Source of the DNA: Peptococcaceae bacterium 1198_IL3148
Lineage (GTDB): Bacteria; Bacillota; Desulfotomaculia; Desulfotomaculales; Desulfohalotomaculaceae
NCBI GenBank assembly: GCA_036763105.1
Contig: JBAIYS010000002.1
Location: 62,001-126,000, forward strand
Direction: 5' to 3'
DNA length: 64,000 bases
The position numbers and the translations under genes are program-made. The notes under the pieces are model-generated. The model saw nothing but the letters and a program-made list of their open reading frames with translations. It had not been told where the DNA came from and made no database searches. Positions 34,811 through 45,500 of this stretch are shown piece by piece (position 1 is the first letter of the stretch; the number at the start of each line of letters is the position of its first letter).

Positions 34811-35377
34811 ATGAAGAAAAAAAATACCAAAACCCAGCGGCAACATGAATTAATAAAATACATAAACAATAATCCCTTTTTGACCGACGAAGAGTTGGCA
34901 GAACTGTTGGGCGTAAGCGTACAAACAATTCGTCTGGATCGCACCGTTTTAAAAATTCCTGAACTCAGGGAAAGACTAAAACATGTGGCCCGCGGGGGGA
35001 CCACTCCGGTTAAATCCCTCACCGATGAAGAATTGGTGGGTGAGTTGGTTAACATTGACATGGGTAGAATCGGTAATTCCATACTGACCATCACCAAAGA
35101 TATGGTGTTTAAAAAGAATTTGGTAGCCCGGGGACATCATCTCTTTGCCCAGGCCAATTCATTGGCGGTGGCATTAATAGATGCCACGGTGGCTCTGACC
35201 GGTAGTGCTAAAGTTAGTTTTCGCCATCCAGTTAAGCTGGGGGATCGGGTAATTGCTGAAGCTAAGGTTACAGAAATTCGCGAAAACCGCCATTTGGTGG
35301 CTGTAATATCTAAGGTGAGGGATATGGTGGTTTTCGAAGGGGTGTTTACAGTATTTGCCATTGCAGAGGAGGGTTAA
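34811..35377 (+). CDS. fapR: fatty acid biosynthesis repressor FapR
   Basis: 188 residues. It has an N-terminal HTH (LTDEELAELLGVSVQTIRLD near residue 25) and a C-terminal hot-dog domain that binds malonyl-CoA (about 75-188, HHLFAQANSLAVA). It represses fatty acid and phospholipid genes until malonyl-CoA rises. It heads the operon with plsX and fab genes, and a FapR operator sits in front of it, so self-control is likely. Confidence 0.94.
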   Translation: MKKKNTKTQRQHELIKYINNNPFLTDEELAELLGVSVQTIRLDRTVLKIPELRERLKHVARGGTTPVKSLTDEELVGELVNIDMGRIGNSILTITKDMVFKKNLVARGHHLFAQANSLAVALIDATVALTGSAKVSFRHPVKLGDRVIAEAKVTEIRENRHLVAVISKVRDMVVFEGVFTVFAIAEEG

Positions 35378-35382
35378 TTGGA

Positions 35383-36387
35383 ATGAGGATAGCGTTAGAT
35401 GCTATGGGTGGTGATCATGCCCCCAAAGAAGTGGTGCAGGGGGCAATATTGGCTGCCTCAGAGTATCAAGTTGAAATAGTTTTAGTTGGCGATCAAAAGG
35501 TAATTGAAAGGGAATTGCAAGGTGACACCGTTAATGGGCTGATTACAGTGGAACATGCCCCGGAAGTGATCGGGATGGATGAACACCCGGCAGCGGCGGT
35601 AAGGCGCAAACGCAATGCCAGTGTGGTGGTGTGCAACACTTTGGTTAAAGAAGGGCTGGCCGATGCAGTGGTGTCCGCTGGCAACACTGGTGCTGCCATG
35701 GCGGCATCGCTATTTGGTTTGGGTAGAATTAAAGGTATTGAACGGCCGGCCATTGGCACCGTTATTCCTACCGGTCAGGGTTCTATGGTGTTAACCGATG
35801 CCGGCGCCAATGCAGATTGCAAAGCCAAACACTTACAGCAGTTCGCTGTGATGGCGTCTGTATATGCCGATAAAGTTTTAGGCATAGATAATCCTAAAGT
35901 GGCATTAATCAATATTGGAGCCGAAGAAACAAAAGGTAATGAACTAACCCAAGGGGTATATTCACTGTTAAAAAACACCGCTGGCATTAACTTTGTGGGT
36001 AATGTCGAAGGAAGAGATCTGATGTGGGGTCCGGTGCATGTGGCGGTGTGTGATGGCTTTGTTGGTAATGTGGTGCTGAAAACCCTTGAAGGGACTGCCA
36101 TGTTTGTTTTAAATACCGTGAAAAAGAGCCTGGAACCACTAATGGCAGAAGTTGATCCTGTAAAACTAAAGCAGGTGTTAACGGGAGCAAAAAAACATTT
36201 AGATTACTCAGAGTATGGTGGGGCACCGCTACTGGGTGTTAATGGTGTTAGTATCGTCAGCCATGGTAGTTCAGAAGCTTACGCCATTAAAAACGCAGTG
36301 CGGGTTGCCAAAGAATCAGTAACGGTTAATTTGGTAGCTGCAATTGCTGATAGTATTGGCCTGATAGAAAAGGAGGAACTAGCTTAA
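35383..36387 (+). CDS. plsX: phosphate acyltransferase PlsX
   Basis: 334 residues. It makes acyl phosphate from acyl-ACP for PlsY-dependent phospholipid synthesis. The start RIALDAMGGDHAP and the SAGNTGA and DAGANADCK blocks are typical. It starts five bases after fapR, and its stop directly abuts the fabH start. Confidence 0.97.
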   Translation: MRIALDAMGGDHAPKEVVQGAILAASEYQVEIVLVGDQKVIERELQGDTVNGLITVEHAPEVIGMDEHPAAAVRRKRNASVVVCNTLVKEGLADAVVSAGNTGAAMAASLFGLGRIKGIERPAIGTVIPTGQGSMVLTDAGANADCKAKHLQQFAVMASVYADKVLGIDNPKVALINIGAEETKGNELTQGVYSLLKNTAGINFVGNVEGRDLMWGPVHVAVCDGFVGNVVLKTLEGTAMFVLNTVKKSLEPLMAEVDPVKLKQVLTGAKKHLDYSEYGGAPLLGVNGVSIVSHGSSEAYAIKNAVRVAKESVTVNLVAAIADSIGLIEKEELA

Positions 36388-37383
36388 ATGAGCCAGCAAC
36401 AAATTATTCAGGCCGGAATACTTGGAGTTGGAAGTTATTTGCCGGAAAGAATTCTGACCAATAGAGATCTGGAAAAAATGGTGGAAACCAGTGATGACTG
36501 GATAGTTAGTAGAACCGGAATTAAAGAACGGCGGGTGGCGGCAGAGGAGCAATTGGCCTCTGATTTGGCAACGGAAGCAGGTAACAAGGCATTAAAGGAT
36601 GCCGGTATCAGTGGTGATGAAGTGGATCTGATTATTGTGGCCACCAGTACGCCGGATATGTATTTTCCATCCACTGCCTGTATAGTTCAGGATAAGTTGG
36701 GTTGTCCAAAGGCAGCGGCCTTTGATTTGTCCGCGGCTTGCAGTGGTTTTATCTATGCCATGACAGTGGCGCAGCAATTCATTGGCACCGGTGCGGCTAG
36801 GTATGTGTTAGTTATTGGGGCTGAAGTATTAACCCGGGTAACCAACTGGCAGGACAGATCTACCTGCGTGCTCTTTGGCGATGGCGCCGGTGCAGTGGTG
36901 ATGGGCCCGGTGGCAGCGGGAAATGGGATTTTGTCCTCCAAAATGGCTGCCGAAGGAGCCGGCAGGGAATGTCTGACGTTACCCTGTGCCAGGGCGGTAA
37001 CCCCCTTTAGCAACCAACCATCCTCAACCCAGGCATTAATCGCTATGCAGGGGAAAGAGGTGTTTAAGTATGCCGTCAGAGTGATGGTGGACGGAGCCAG
37101 AGAGGTGTTGGAGCAGGCCAATTTGACAACGGATGATATTGCTCTGTTTATACCTCATCAAGCTAACATCCGTATAATTGAACATGCCGCTAAAAAATTG
37201 GATTTGCCGCAGGAAAAGGTCTTTGCCAACGTGGATAAGTATGGCAATACCAGCGCTGCCTCGGTGCCTATCGCTTTAGATGAGGCTTATCGGCAAGGTC
37301 GAATAAAATCCGGTGATAAAATTATTTTAATTGGTTTTGGTGGCGGGCTCACCTGGAGTGCCGCGGTGGTTAAATGGCAGTAA
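36388..37383 (+). CDS. fabH: 3-oxoacyl-ACP synthase III
   Basis: 331 residues. It starts fatty acid chains by joining an acyl-CoA to malonyl-ACP. The catalytic triad is Cys in FDLSAACSGF near residue 115, His in PHQANIRI near 255, and Asn in YGNTSAAS near 285. It follows plsX without a gap and is under FapR control. Starter specificity (straight or branched) cannot be told. Confidence 0.97.
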   Translation: MSQQQIIQAGILGVGSYLPERILTNRDLEKMVETSDDWIVSRTGIKERRVAAEEQLASDLATEAGNKALKDAGISGDEVDLIIVATSTPDMYFPSTACIVQDKLGCPKAAAFDLSAACSGFIYAMTVAQQFIGTGAARYVLVIGAEVLTRVTNWQDRSTCVLFGDGAGAVVMGPVAAGNGILSSKMAAEGAGRECLTLPCARAVTPFSNQPSSTQALIAMQGKEVFKYAVRVMVDGAREVLEQANLTTDDIALFIPHQANIRIIEHAAKKLDLPQEKVFANVDKYGNTSAASVPIALDEAYRQGRIKSGDKIILIGFGGGLTWSAAVVKWQ

Positions 37384-37415
37384 GGTTCTAAAGGGAGAAT
37401 TAGGAGGGAAATAGT

Positions 37416-38357
37416 ATGGTAAGAACAAAACTTTGTGATGCACTGAATATAGAGTATCCAATCATTCAAGGCGGTATGGCTTGGGTGGCGACGGCAGAGT
37501 TGGTGGCAGCGGTATCCGAAGCTGGCGGTTTGGGTGTGATAGGTGCTGGGCAAGCACCGCCGGAGTGGTTGGAAGAACAGATAGCAAAAATTAAAGGTAT
37601 CACAAACAAGCCCTTTGGCGTTAATGTAATGTTGATGTCACCCTATGCCGACCAAATAATGGACATTGTGATCAAAGAACGGATTTCAGTTGTTACCACC
37701 GGTGCCGGTAATCCTGGGAAATACATACCCAAACTAAAAGAAGTGGGTACCAAAGTAATTCCAGTGGTGCCATCGGTGGCATTGGCTAAACGGATGGAGC
37801 GTTATGAAGTTGATGCTGTAATCGCCGAAGGTGGAGAATCCGGTGGTCATGTGGGTGAACTTTCCACCATGCCCTTAGTGCCCCAAGTGGTGGATGCGGT
37901 AAACATTCCAGTAATTGCTGCTGGTGGTATCTTTGATGGACGCGGTTTGGTGGCAGCGCTGGCTCTGGGTGCAGTGGGCGTGCAGATGGGCACTAGATTT
38001 ATGTGTGCCACAGAATGTGTGATACATGACAACGTCAAACAAGTGCTGCTTAAGGCTAAGGATCGCGATACGGTGGTTACTGGCCGTAGCACCGGCCATC
38101 CGGTGCGGGTACTTAAAAACAAGTTGACTAAACGGTTTATGGAATTGGAAAGTTTGGGTACCTCTCCAGAGGAACTGGAAAAATTAGGTGTGGGTAAACT
38201 GCGAGCCGCTATGGTGGATGGCGATGTGGAATATGGTTCGGTAATGGCTGGTCAAGTGTCCAGTATGATTAAACAAATTCAACCGGCCCAAGAAATTATT
38301 GACGATATCATTGGTGGGGCAGAAAAAACATTGAAGCTACTGTCCCAAGGGAGGTAA
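37416..38357 (+). CDS. fabK: enoyl-ACP reductase FabK (FMN type)
   Basis: 313 residues, a nitronate-monooxygenase-like TIM barrel that reduces enoyl-ACP with FMN and NAD(P)H. It begins LCDALNIEYPIIQGGMAW and has GGESGGHVGE and GVQMGTRF. There is no FabI here, so FabK is likely the main enoyl reductase. It lies between fabH and fabD, where clostridia and streptococci also carry it. Confidence 0.95.
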   Translation: MVRTKLCDALNIEYPIIQGGMAWVATAELVAAVSEAGGLGVIGAGQAPPEWLEEQIAKIKGITNKPFGVNVMLMSPYADQIMDIVIKERISVVTTGAGNPGKYIPKLKEVGTKVIPVVPSVALAKRMERYEVDAVIAEGGESGGHVGELSTMPLVPQVVDAVNIPVIAAGGIFDGRGLVAALALGAVGVQMGTRFMCATECVIHDNVKQVLLKAKDRDTVVTGRSTGHPVRVLKNKLTKRFMELESLGTSPEELEKLGVGKLRAAMVDGDVEYGSVMAGQVSSMIKQIQPAQEIIDDIIGGAEKTLKLLSQGR

Positions 38358-38362
38358 AGGTT

Positions 38363-39304
38363 TTGTCACTGGTTTTTGTATTTCCTGGTCAGGGTTCACA
38401 ATATGTGGGCATGGGCAAAGAACTTTGCGCTAACTATTCGGTGGCCAGGGAGATTTTTGAACAGGCCAACGAAGTGTTGGGCTTTGACTTAACCCAAATG
38501 TGTTTTGCCGGTCCGGCAGATGAATTAAACCAAACAGCAAATACGCAACCGGCTTTGCTCACCACCAGTGTTGCGGTGATGAAGGTGCTGGAAGCTAATG
38601 GCATTGAGGCCAAGGCTGCTGCCGGACACAGTTTGGGAGAATACTCGGCGTTGGTATGTGCCGGAGCATTGAAATTTACCGATGCAGTCAAATTGGTGCA
38701 ATTGCGCGGAAAATATATGCAAGAGGCGGCTCCCCAGGGTGCCGGGGGTATGGCTGCCATTTTAGGTTTAGATGGTGCAGCGGTAAATGATGTTTGCCTG
38801 CGGGCGGCAGCTAACGGCCATACCGTAGAGGCAGTAAATTATAATTGCCCTGGGCAGGTGGTGATTGCTGGCACCCAAAGCGGTTTGGAGGCGGCGATGG
38901 CACTGGCTAAAGAAGCCGGAGCACGCAGATGTGTGCCACTGGCGGTCAGTGGGCCATTTCATTCCAGTTTAATGAGACCAGCCAGCGACCGGTTGGCCAA
39001 AGAACTGGAACAAATCACCATCAGTGATCCTCAGTTGCCGGTACTATCTAATGTAACTGCGGATTATGTCCAAAGGGCGTCGGAAATCAAGCAAAAATTA
39101 ATAGAACAAGTATTTAATCCGGTACGCTGGGAGGAATCGGTGCAACGTTTGGCGGCAGATGGGTATAACTTGGCGGTGGAAGTGGGCCCAGGCAAAGTTT
39201 TAAGTGGTTTGATTAAGAAAACCACCAAGAGCATTAACACTTTAAATGTCGAAGATCAAGGTTCACTAGAAAAAGTTCTTGCACATATGAAGGAGGTTGG
39301 CTAA
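38363..39304 (+). CDS. fabD: malonyl-CoA:ACP transacylase
   Basis: 313 residues. It moves malonate from CoA to [15 protein letters not shown] opens the protein and the nucleophile Ser lies in [11 protein letters not shown] near residue 90, with His in GPFHSSLM near 200. The start is TTG 38363, five bases after the fabK stop, with GGGAGG nearby. It ends one base before the fabG start. Confidence 0.96.
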   Translation: MSLVFVFPGQGSQYVGMGKELCANYSVAREIFEQANEVLGFDLTQMCFAGPADELNQTANTQPALLTTSVAVMKVLEANGIEAKAAAGHSLGEYSALVCAGALKFTDAVKLVQLRGKYMQEAAPQGAGGMAAILGLDGAAVNDVCLRAAANGHTVEAVNYNCPGQVVIAGTQSGLEAAMALAKEAGARRCVPLAVSGPFHSSLMRPASDRLAKELEQITISDPQLPVLSNVTADYVQRASEIKQKLIEQVFNPVRWEESVQRLAADGYNLAVEVGPGKVLSGLIKKTTKSINTLNVEDQGSLEKVLAHMKEVG

Positions 39305-39305
39305 A

Positions 39306-40058
39306 ATGGTTCTTGATGGTAAGGTTGCCATAGTTACCGGTTCATCCCGGGGGATAGGCCGGGCAGTGGCATTAAAACTGGCCGAGGCCGGTGCGGACAT
39401 TGTGGTTAATTATGCAGGCAGAGCTGAGGCAGCAGAAGAAACTGCTGGCATAATTAAAGATTTGGGACGCAAAGCGCTGGTGGTCAAGGCAGATGTTGCT
39501 GATGCTGAACAGGTTAAAGGGATGGTGGATCAAACCGTTAAAGAATTTGGCCGCCTAGACATATTGGTGAATAATGCCGGCATCACTCGGGATAATTTAA
39601 TCATGAGAATGAAGGATGAAGACTGGGATGCTGTACTGGGTACAAACCTAAAGGGTGCTTTTAACTGCTGTCGGGCAGTGGTACGGCCGATGCTGAAGGC
39701 TAAAGGTGGTCGGATTGTCAACATCAGTTCGGTTGTGGGCATCAGTGGTAATCCCGGCCAGGCTAATTATTCAGCGGCAAAAGCTGGCCTGATTGGTTTA
39801 ACCAGAACGCTGGCCGGTGAAGTTGGTTCCCGCCAGATCACTGTAAACGCTGTGGCCCCTGGTTTTATCACCACAGAGATGACTGAGGTGTTGGCACCGG
39901 AGGTTAAAGATCAACTGGTGCAACGGGTACCGCTGGGTAGATTGGGTTCGCCGGAGGAAATCGCTGAATTGGTGGCTTTTCTATGCAGCCCAGCCGCAGC
40001 CTACATAACCGGACAGGTGATTGCAGTGGACGGCGGGATGACTTCGGTATTGAAATAA
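39306..40058 (+). CDS. fabG: 3-oxoacyl-ACP reductase
   Basis: 250 residues, a short-chain dehydrogenase with [11 protein letters not shown] (NADPH loop), NNAGITRD, and the Ser-Tyr-Lys triad ([20 protein letters not shown]). It reduces beta-ketoacyl-ACP. ATG 39306 is 11 bases after AGGAGG; the earlier TTG 39297 would be too close to that site. Confidence 0.96.
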   Translation: MVLDGKVAIVTGSSRGIGRAVALKLAEAGADIVVNYAGRAEAAEETAGIIKDLGRKALVVKADVADAEQVKGMVDQTVKEFGRLDILVNNAGITRDNLIMRMKDEDWDAVLGTNLKGAFNCCRAVVRPMLKAKGGRIVNISSVVGISGNPGQANYSAAKAGLIGLTRTLAGEVGSRQITVNAVAPGFITTEMTEVLAPEVKDQLVQRVPLGRLGSPEEIAELVAFLCSPAAAYITGQVIAVDGGMTSVLK

Positions 40059-40092
40059 TTTTTTAGACAGACATTGGAAGGGGGTGAGTACT

Positions 40093-40326
40093 GTGGCAGA
40101 ATTATTTGATAAGGTAAAGGACATAATTGTAGATCAGCTGGGAGCAGAAGAAGATCAAGTTACTCTAAACAGCTCTTTCGTGGATGATCTGGGTGCAGAT
40201 TCCCTAGATATAGTGGAATTGGTTATGGCTCTTGAAGAAGAATTTGATATACAAATCCCTGACGAAGAAGCAGAAAAGATTCGTACAGTGGGCGATGCGG
40301 TTAAATATATCCAAGAGCATGAATAA
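40093..40326 (+). CDS. acpP: acyl carrier protein
   Basis: 77 residues, strongly acidic. The phosphopantetheine Ser is in [13 protein letters not shown] near residue 37. GTG 40093, eight bases after AAGGGGGT, gives the family length; GTG 40084 lies within that ribosome site. It carries growing acyl chains for the fab enzymes on both sides. A terminator-like hairpin follows, so fabF may be made in lower amount. Confidence 0.96.
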   Translation: MAELFDKVKDIIVDQLGAEEDQVTLNSSFVDDLGADSLDIVELVMALEEEFDIQIPDEEAEKIRTVGDAVKYIQEHE

Positions 40327-40344
40327 TAACTACAGCCTGTGTCG

Positions 40345-40376
40345 AAAGTCCCGGGGAGTTTCCACGGGACTTTTTT
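40345..40376 (+). terminator. terminator-like hairpin between acpP and fabF
   Basis: AAAGTCCC and GGGACTTT pair over 13 bases and run into six T residues. It may be a partial stop that keeps acpP transcripts in excess, or a full stop with another promoter for fabF. Confidence 0.75.
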
Positions 40377-40434
40377 CCACCGGCAAAAACATAAATTTAG
40401 TTTAGTTCTTTTAAATGTACTGGGAGGTGCAGTT

Positions 40435-41676
40435 TTGAGTAAACGGGTTGTTATCACCGGCATGGGAGTTATCTCGCCAGTGGGTACTGGTTTGGATAAG
40501 TTTTGGCACGCCATCTCCACTGGGGTAAACGGCATAGACAAAATCACAAAATTTGATGCAGCGGAGTATCACTCACAAATTGCCGGTGAGGTGAAAGATT
40601 TCACTCCCACCGATTATTTAGATAAAAAAGAAGCCCGCCGGATGGATCGTTTCACGCAATTTGCAGTGGCTGCCACTGGAATGGCTTTGAAAGATGCTGG
40701 TATGGATTTGGATAGCGAAGATCGGGAACGCATTGGTGTCATCCTTGGTTCTGGCATTGGTGGCATGGAGACGCTGTGGGATCAAGCCCAGGTGCTGGTT
40801 AAACGTGGTCCCAGCCGCATCAGTCCATTTTTAGTGCCGATGATGATTGCCAACATGGGGGCGGGTCAAGTGGCCATCGCCCATGGCTTACAAGGCCCTA
40901 ACGTAACAGCGGTTTCAGCCTGTGCTTCTGCCAACAGCGCCATCGGTGACAGCTATCGCCTATTGCAGCGTGGTGATGCGGATGTAATGATTACTGGCGG
41001 CACCGAAGCACCCATTACCCCATTAAGTGTAGCTGGCTTTTGTGCTATGAAGGCGTTGAGTACCCGCAACGATCAACCCCAGCAGGCTTGTCGTCCCTTT
41101 GACGCTGAACGTGATGGCTTTGTGATGGGAGAAGGGGCCGGTATTTTAGTGATGGAAACATTGGAACATGCCCAGGCCCGGGGTGCTAGAATTTATGCCG
41201 AAATTGTTGGTTATGGCAGCACTTGTGATGCTTATCATATTACAGCTCCTCATCCCGAGGGGAATGGCGGAGCTAAGGCTATGGAACTAGCTTTAAAAGA
41301 TGCCGGTCTAAAACCCGAGGACGTTGATTACATCAATGCCCATGGTACTTCAACATCACTAAATGACAAGTTGGAAACCAAAGCAATTAAACGGGTATTG
41401 GGCGATCATGCCTACAACGTGGCCATAAGCTCAACCAAATCTATGACTGGTCACTTGCTGGGTGCCGCTGGTGGTGTTGAGGCCATTGCTTCAATTATGG
41501 CCATCAATAATTCTTTGGTGCCACCCACCATTAATTATCAAGTTCCAGATCCTGAGTGTGACCTTGACTATGTACCTAATCAAGCCAGAGAAAAGGAAGT
41601 TAATGTTGCTCTATCCAATTCATTAGGATTTGGCGGTCATAACGTCACAATTGCCTTTAAAAAATATGAAGGATAA
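40435..41676 (+). CDS. fabF: 3-oxoacyl-ACP synthase II
   Basis: 413 residues, the elongating condensing enzyme. The catalytic triad is Cys in [12 protein letters not shown] near residue 164, His in [11 protein letters not shown] near 304, and His in [14 protein letters not shown] near 340. TTG 40435, behind GGGAGGTG, gives the exact family length; the longer ATG 40339 would run through the terminator hairpin. rnc follows after 17 bp. Confidence 0.96.
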   Translation: MSKRVVITGMGVISPVGTGLDKFWHAISTGVNGIDKITKFDAAEYHSQIAGEVKDFTPTDYLDKKEARRMDRFTQFAVAATGMALKDAGMDLDSEDRERIGVILGSGIGGMETLWDQAQVLVKRGPSRISPFLVPMMIANMGAGQVAIAHGLQGPNVTAVSACASANSAIGDSYRLLQRGDADVMITGGTEAPITPLSVAGFCAMKALSTRNDQPQQACRPFDAERDGFVMGEGAGILVMETLEHAQARGARIYAEIVGYGSTCDAYHITAPHPEGNGGAKAMELALKDAGLKPEDVDYINAHGTSTSLNDKLETKAIKRVLGDHAYNVAISSTKSMTGHLLGAAGGVEAIASIMAINNSLVPPTINYQVPDPECDLDYVPNQAREKEVNVALSNSLGFGGHNVTIAFKKYEG

Positions 41677-41693
41677 AAGTCAGGTGATAAAAC

Positions 41694-42437
41694 TTGTATA
41701 AATCCAGCATTTATATAGCCCGGCTGCAGCAGCGGCTGGGCATAGACTGGAACGACCCGGCATTGTTTTACCAAGCGTTAACCCATAGTTCCTGTGCCCA
41801 TGAGAATCGTCATTTAGGGCTAACCCACAACCAGCGCCTGGAGTTTCTGGGGGATGCGGTGTTAGAATTAGTGATCAGTGAACACCTATATCGCCATTTT
41901 CCAGACAGTACCGAGGGAGAATTAACTAAACTGCGGGCGGCGGTTGTGTGTGAGCCTTCATTGGCCAAAGTGTCCCGAGAACTGGCCTTGGGTTACTGCT
42001 TACGGATGGGGCGGGGCGAAGAACGATCAGGGGGGCGGGAACGACCCAGTATATTGGCAGATGCCTTTGAAGCGCTACTGGGAGCCATCTATATGGACAA
42101 GGGGTTGGAAGTGGCGCGTCAAATTATTCTTGAGCAGTTGGCTCCGATACTGGAAGATGTAATTGCCGGCCGATTGGATAAAGACTATAAAACAGAATTG
42201 CAGGAAATACTACAGCAGCATTCCTCTGATCCGGTTAATTATGTGATTATTAGGGAAGATGGTCCCGATCACAATAAAACCTTTACAGCGGGAGTGGTTT
42301 ACCGAGGTAAAGAGATTGGCCGCGGCGTGGGGCATTCCAAAAAAGAGGCCGAACAACATGCTGCCAAGGAAGCATTAAAGGGCATTCGAGAATTTCCGCC
42401 AAGATTTAGAGGTAATCGCAAACGACACAAGAAGTAA
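41694..42437 (+). CDS. rnc: ribonuclease III
   Basis: 247 residues. It cuts double-stranded RNA in rRNA maturation. The RNase III domain has NQRLEFLGDAVLEL near residue 43 and LADAFEALLGAIYMD near 118; a dsRNA-binding domain fills residues about 160-235. It starts at TTG 41694 after AGGTGA. Location between fabF and smc is conserved in Firmicutes. Confidence 0.96.
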   Translation: MYKSSIYIARLQQRLGIDWNDPALFYQALTHSSCAHENRHLGLTHNQRLEFLGDAVLELVISEHLYRHFPDSTEGELTKLRAAVVCEPSLAKVSRELALGYCLRMGRGEERSGGRERPSILADAFEALLGAIYMDKGLEVARQIILEQLAPILEDVIAGRLDKDYKTELQEILQQHSSDPVNYVIIREDGPDHNKTFTAGVVYRGKEIGRGVGHSKKEAEQHAAKEALKGIREFPPRFRGNRKRHKK

Positions 42438-42443
42438 CGATGA

Positions 42444-42465
42444 GGGCGTTCGATAACGAGCGCCC
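42444..42465. terminator. hairpin between rnc and smc
   Basis: GGGCGTTCG and CGAGCGCCC pair with an ATAA loop. No T run follows, so it may stabilise or process mRNA more than end it. Confidence 0.5.
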
Positions 42466-42506
42466 ATAAATCTTTATAATATGATTGATAGCAAAGGGGC
42501 AAGACA

Positions 42507-45500
42507 GTGCTAAAACGATTAGATATTCAAGGCTTTAAATCCTTTGCCGATAAAACAAAAGTTACCTTTAAGCCGGGGTTAACGGTGGTTGTGGGCCCCA
42601 ATGGCAGTGGTAAGAGTAACATCTCTGATGCCATTAACTGGGTACTGGGAGAACAGCGGGCCAGTGCACTGCGGGGCGCTAAGATGGATGACGTTATTTT
42701 TGCCGGCAGTGATAAACGCCGTGGCGTTGGCATGTGTGAGGTATCGTTGACATTGGACAATAGTCAAAATATCTTTCCCATTGACTACTCAGAAATGACC
42801 ATTACCAGACGGATATTTCGTTCCGGTGAAAGTCAGTTTATGATCAACAAAGTGCCTTGTCGCTTAAAAGATATCCACAACCTACTGATGGATACCGGTA
42901 TTGGTAAAGGAGCATACTCCATTATCGGCCAGGGTAAAGTTGATGAAATTCTACATAACAGACCAGAAGAACGACGCATGATAATTGAAGAGGCGGCAGG
43001 AATAGTAAAGTATCGTCGCCGCAAAGAAGAGGCTCAGCGCAAACTGACCAACACTGAGCAGGATTTGTTGCGCTTAGGCGATATCATTGCTGAGTTGCAC
43101 GATCGTTTAGAACCATTACAACAGGAAGCCGCCAAGGCCCAAAAGTGGCATGGCCTGGTCAGGGAGCGTAGGCAGTTGGAATTGGGGCTGTTGGCCCGGG
43201 AATTAATTGATTTGGAAGATAAACTTTCCGTCCTGGGCGAGCAGCTAAAACAGTGGCAACAGGCAGATCAGCAAAGGGACACGCTGCAGGACCAAAATGT
43301 CACTAAATTAGAAAATCAGTTATTGAACCATAACATGCAGTTGGAACAATACCGCGCCCAGGCCGAGCAACTGAAAACTGACATTCAAACGATGGAAAGC
43401 CAGGTTTCGTTAGTAAAGGAAAGACAAAGCAGTTGTCGTCTGGAATACCAGCGCATTCAACAACAAAGGGCGGAAACAGAGCAACGATTACAACAGCTTA
43501 AATTAGAAAGGGAGCAAGAACAGCAGCAACTACAGCAGCTTAAATCCTCTATTCAGCCAAAGAAAAATGCAATTAAGCAATTGAATGAACAGCTAGAATT
43601 GGCAGCGGAAAAATTGCAGCAACAAGAGACGTTGTTAGAAGATGATAAAGCGCAAATTATTGATCTGATGAACAACGGGGCCCAGGGCAGGGCCGCTTTA
43701 CAGCGGGCCGAAGAGCGTAAAGCCTCTGCCGAATACCGTCTTTCTCAGTTGCGTCAATCAGCCCACGATGCCACATTGGAACAAAATCGGTTAAAAGAAC
43801 AATTAAAAATGGTACGGGAAGAAACCATACAGTTAGAGCAAAAAATCTCCACCGGCCAGCAAAAAATTAAAGACAATGAAGAATTACGCCGCCAAATAAA
43901 GACCCAACTAAATAGCAGCCAGGAAACACTGAGGGATATCCGCGGTAAAATATCCGAAGCCAAATCCCGCCATCGGGTGTTGGTGGAAACCCAAGAAGGT
44001 TACAGCGGTTACCAACGGGGTGTCAGAGAAGTGTTGTTGGCGATAAAAATGGGTAGAGCCCAGTTGGCAGGTATTTGTGGTACCGTGGCCGAACTGATAA
44101 AGGTGCCGATGGAATATGAGTTGGCCATTGAGACCGCGCTGGGTGGGGCATTGCAAAACTTAGTTACCGAAAAGGATACCGATGCCAGACAGGTAATTGA
44201 ATATTTAAAGAAAAATAAGTTGGGCCGAGTAACCTTTCTACCACTGAACACACTGCGCCCCTCAAAAAGACACCCATTGGAACAGCAGGCATTACATATG
44301 CCGGGGGTAATGGGGGTAGCGGCTGATTTAATTAAGTGTGATCCCCGTTATCAAGTGGTGGTTGAATTTTTGTTGGGCAAAGTGTTGGTGGTGAATAATA
44401 TTGATCATGCTTTAAAAGCAGCCCGCACCAGTGGCCAACGGTTGCGCTTAGTCACTTTGGAAGGCGAGTCTATCTATCCTGGCGGTTCATTGGCTGGTGG
44501 TGGCAGTGCTGTAAAAAGTGGTGGCCTGCTGAAGGCTCGCCGGGAAAGAGAGGAATATGCCCAAAGGATTGCCGAACTGCAACAAAGGGAACAGGCACTG
44601 GTAGTGGCTGAGCAGCATCAGGCAGCGGAATTAAATGGCTTAGAACTGGAAATAGATGGTTTAAAGGAGCAGCTTGTTAAGTATCAAGTGACTTTGGCAG
44701 GTAAAAAGCAAGAGTTGATTCAGCTGGAAGATGCAGTGACCAAGTACGGATACCGCAGTCAGGAAAATACCTATGAAATAAATAACCTGCAACAGGAAAT
44801 TACAAACCACGATCAGGTGCAAGAACTGGCTGCCAAACAGGTGGCTGAGGCTGAGGGAAAATTAAAGCAAGTACAGGATATGATTCAAAATAAACAGCAA
44901 CAGCTGTTAAATTTGAAAGCCCAATGTCAGCAAATACAAGATCAAATCACCGCTGCCAAGGTGGAACTGGCTGGCGTGGAACAACAGCAATCTGGTCTGA
45001 GCAACCTAGTGGAAAGACTAAACCAAGAGAATAGTAAACTAAGGCAAGAGCTGGCGCTCCTCAATACCCAGGAGCAAGGCTTACAGGTTAAAGAACAGCA
45101 ACTGCAGCAGCAAGGGGATCAATATCAACAAAGGCTGATACAATTGCAGCAGCGGTATGACCATTGCAGTCAGCTGATGCAAACTGCCAAGGAGAAACAG
45201 GCTGAGCTGCAACAGGCATTGGAGCAAGCAAGAATAGAACTGCAACAACTGCAACAGCAAAGGCAACAACAATTGGCCCGAGCCCACAATTTGCAACTGC
45301 AACAGGCGCGCCTTGAGACCGAGAAACAAGCAATTTTGCAACGTCTGGAGCAGGATTTTAATATTGAAAATATTGAAGAATTAACGGTGGAACCGGTGGA
45401 AAACTTGCGGCAAACCAAAAACCGCATTGCTGAGCTGAAAAATGCCATTGAGACCATGGGTTCGGTAAATCCAATGGCTGAACAGGAGTATCAACAGGTT

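Noticed and set aside
43440-45350. CAG/CAA-rich tracts in smc as a repeat array
   Set aside because: They are irregular and code for the coiled coil; no periodic unit or spacer pattern, so neither CRISPR nor satellite.
45081-45457. Several overlapping Leu/Cys-rich minus frames within smc
   Set aside because: They are complements of the Gln-rich coiled-coil repeats of smc, not genes.
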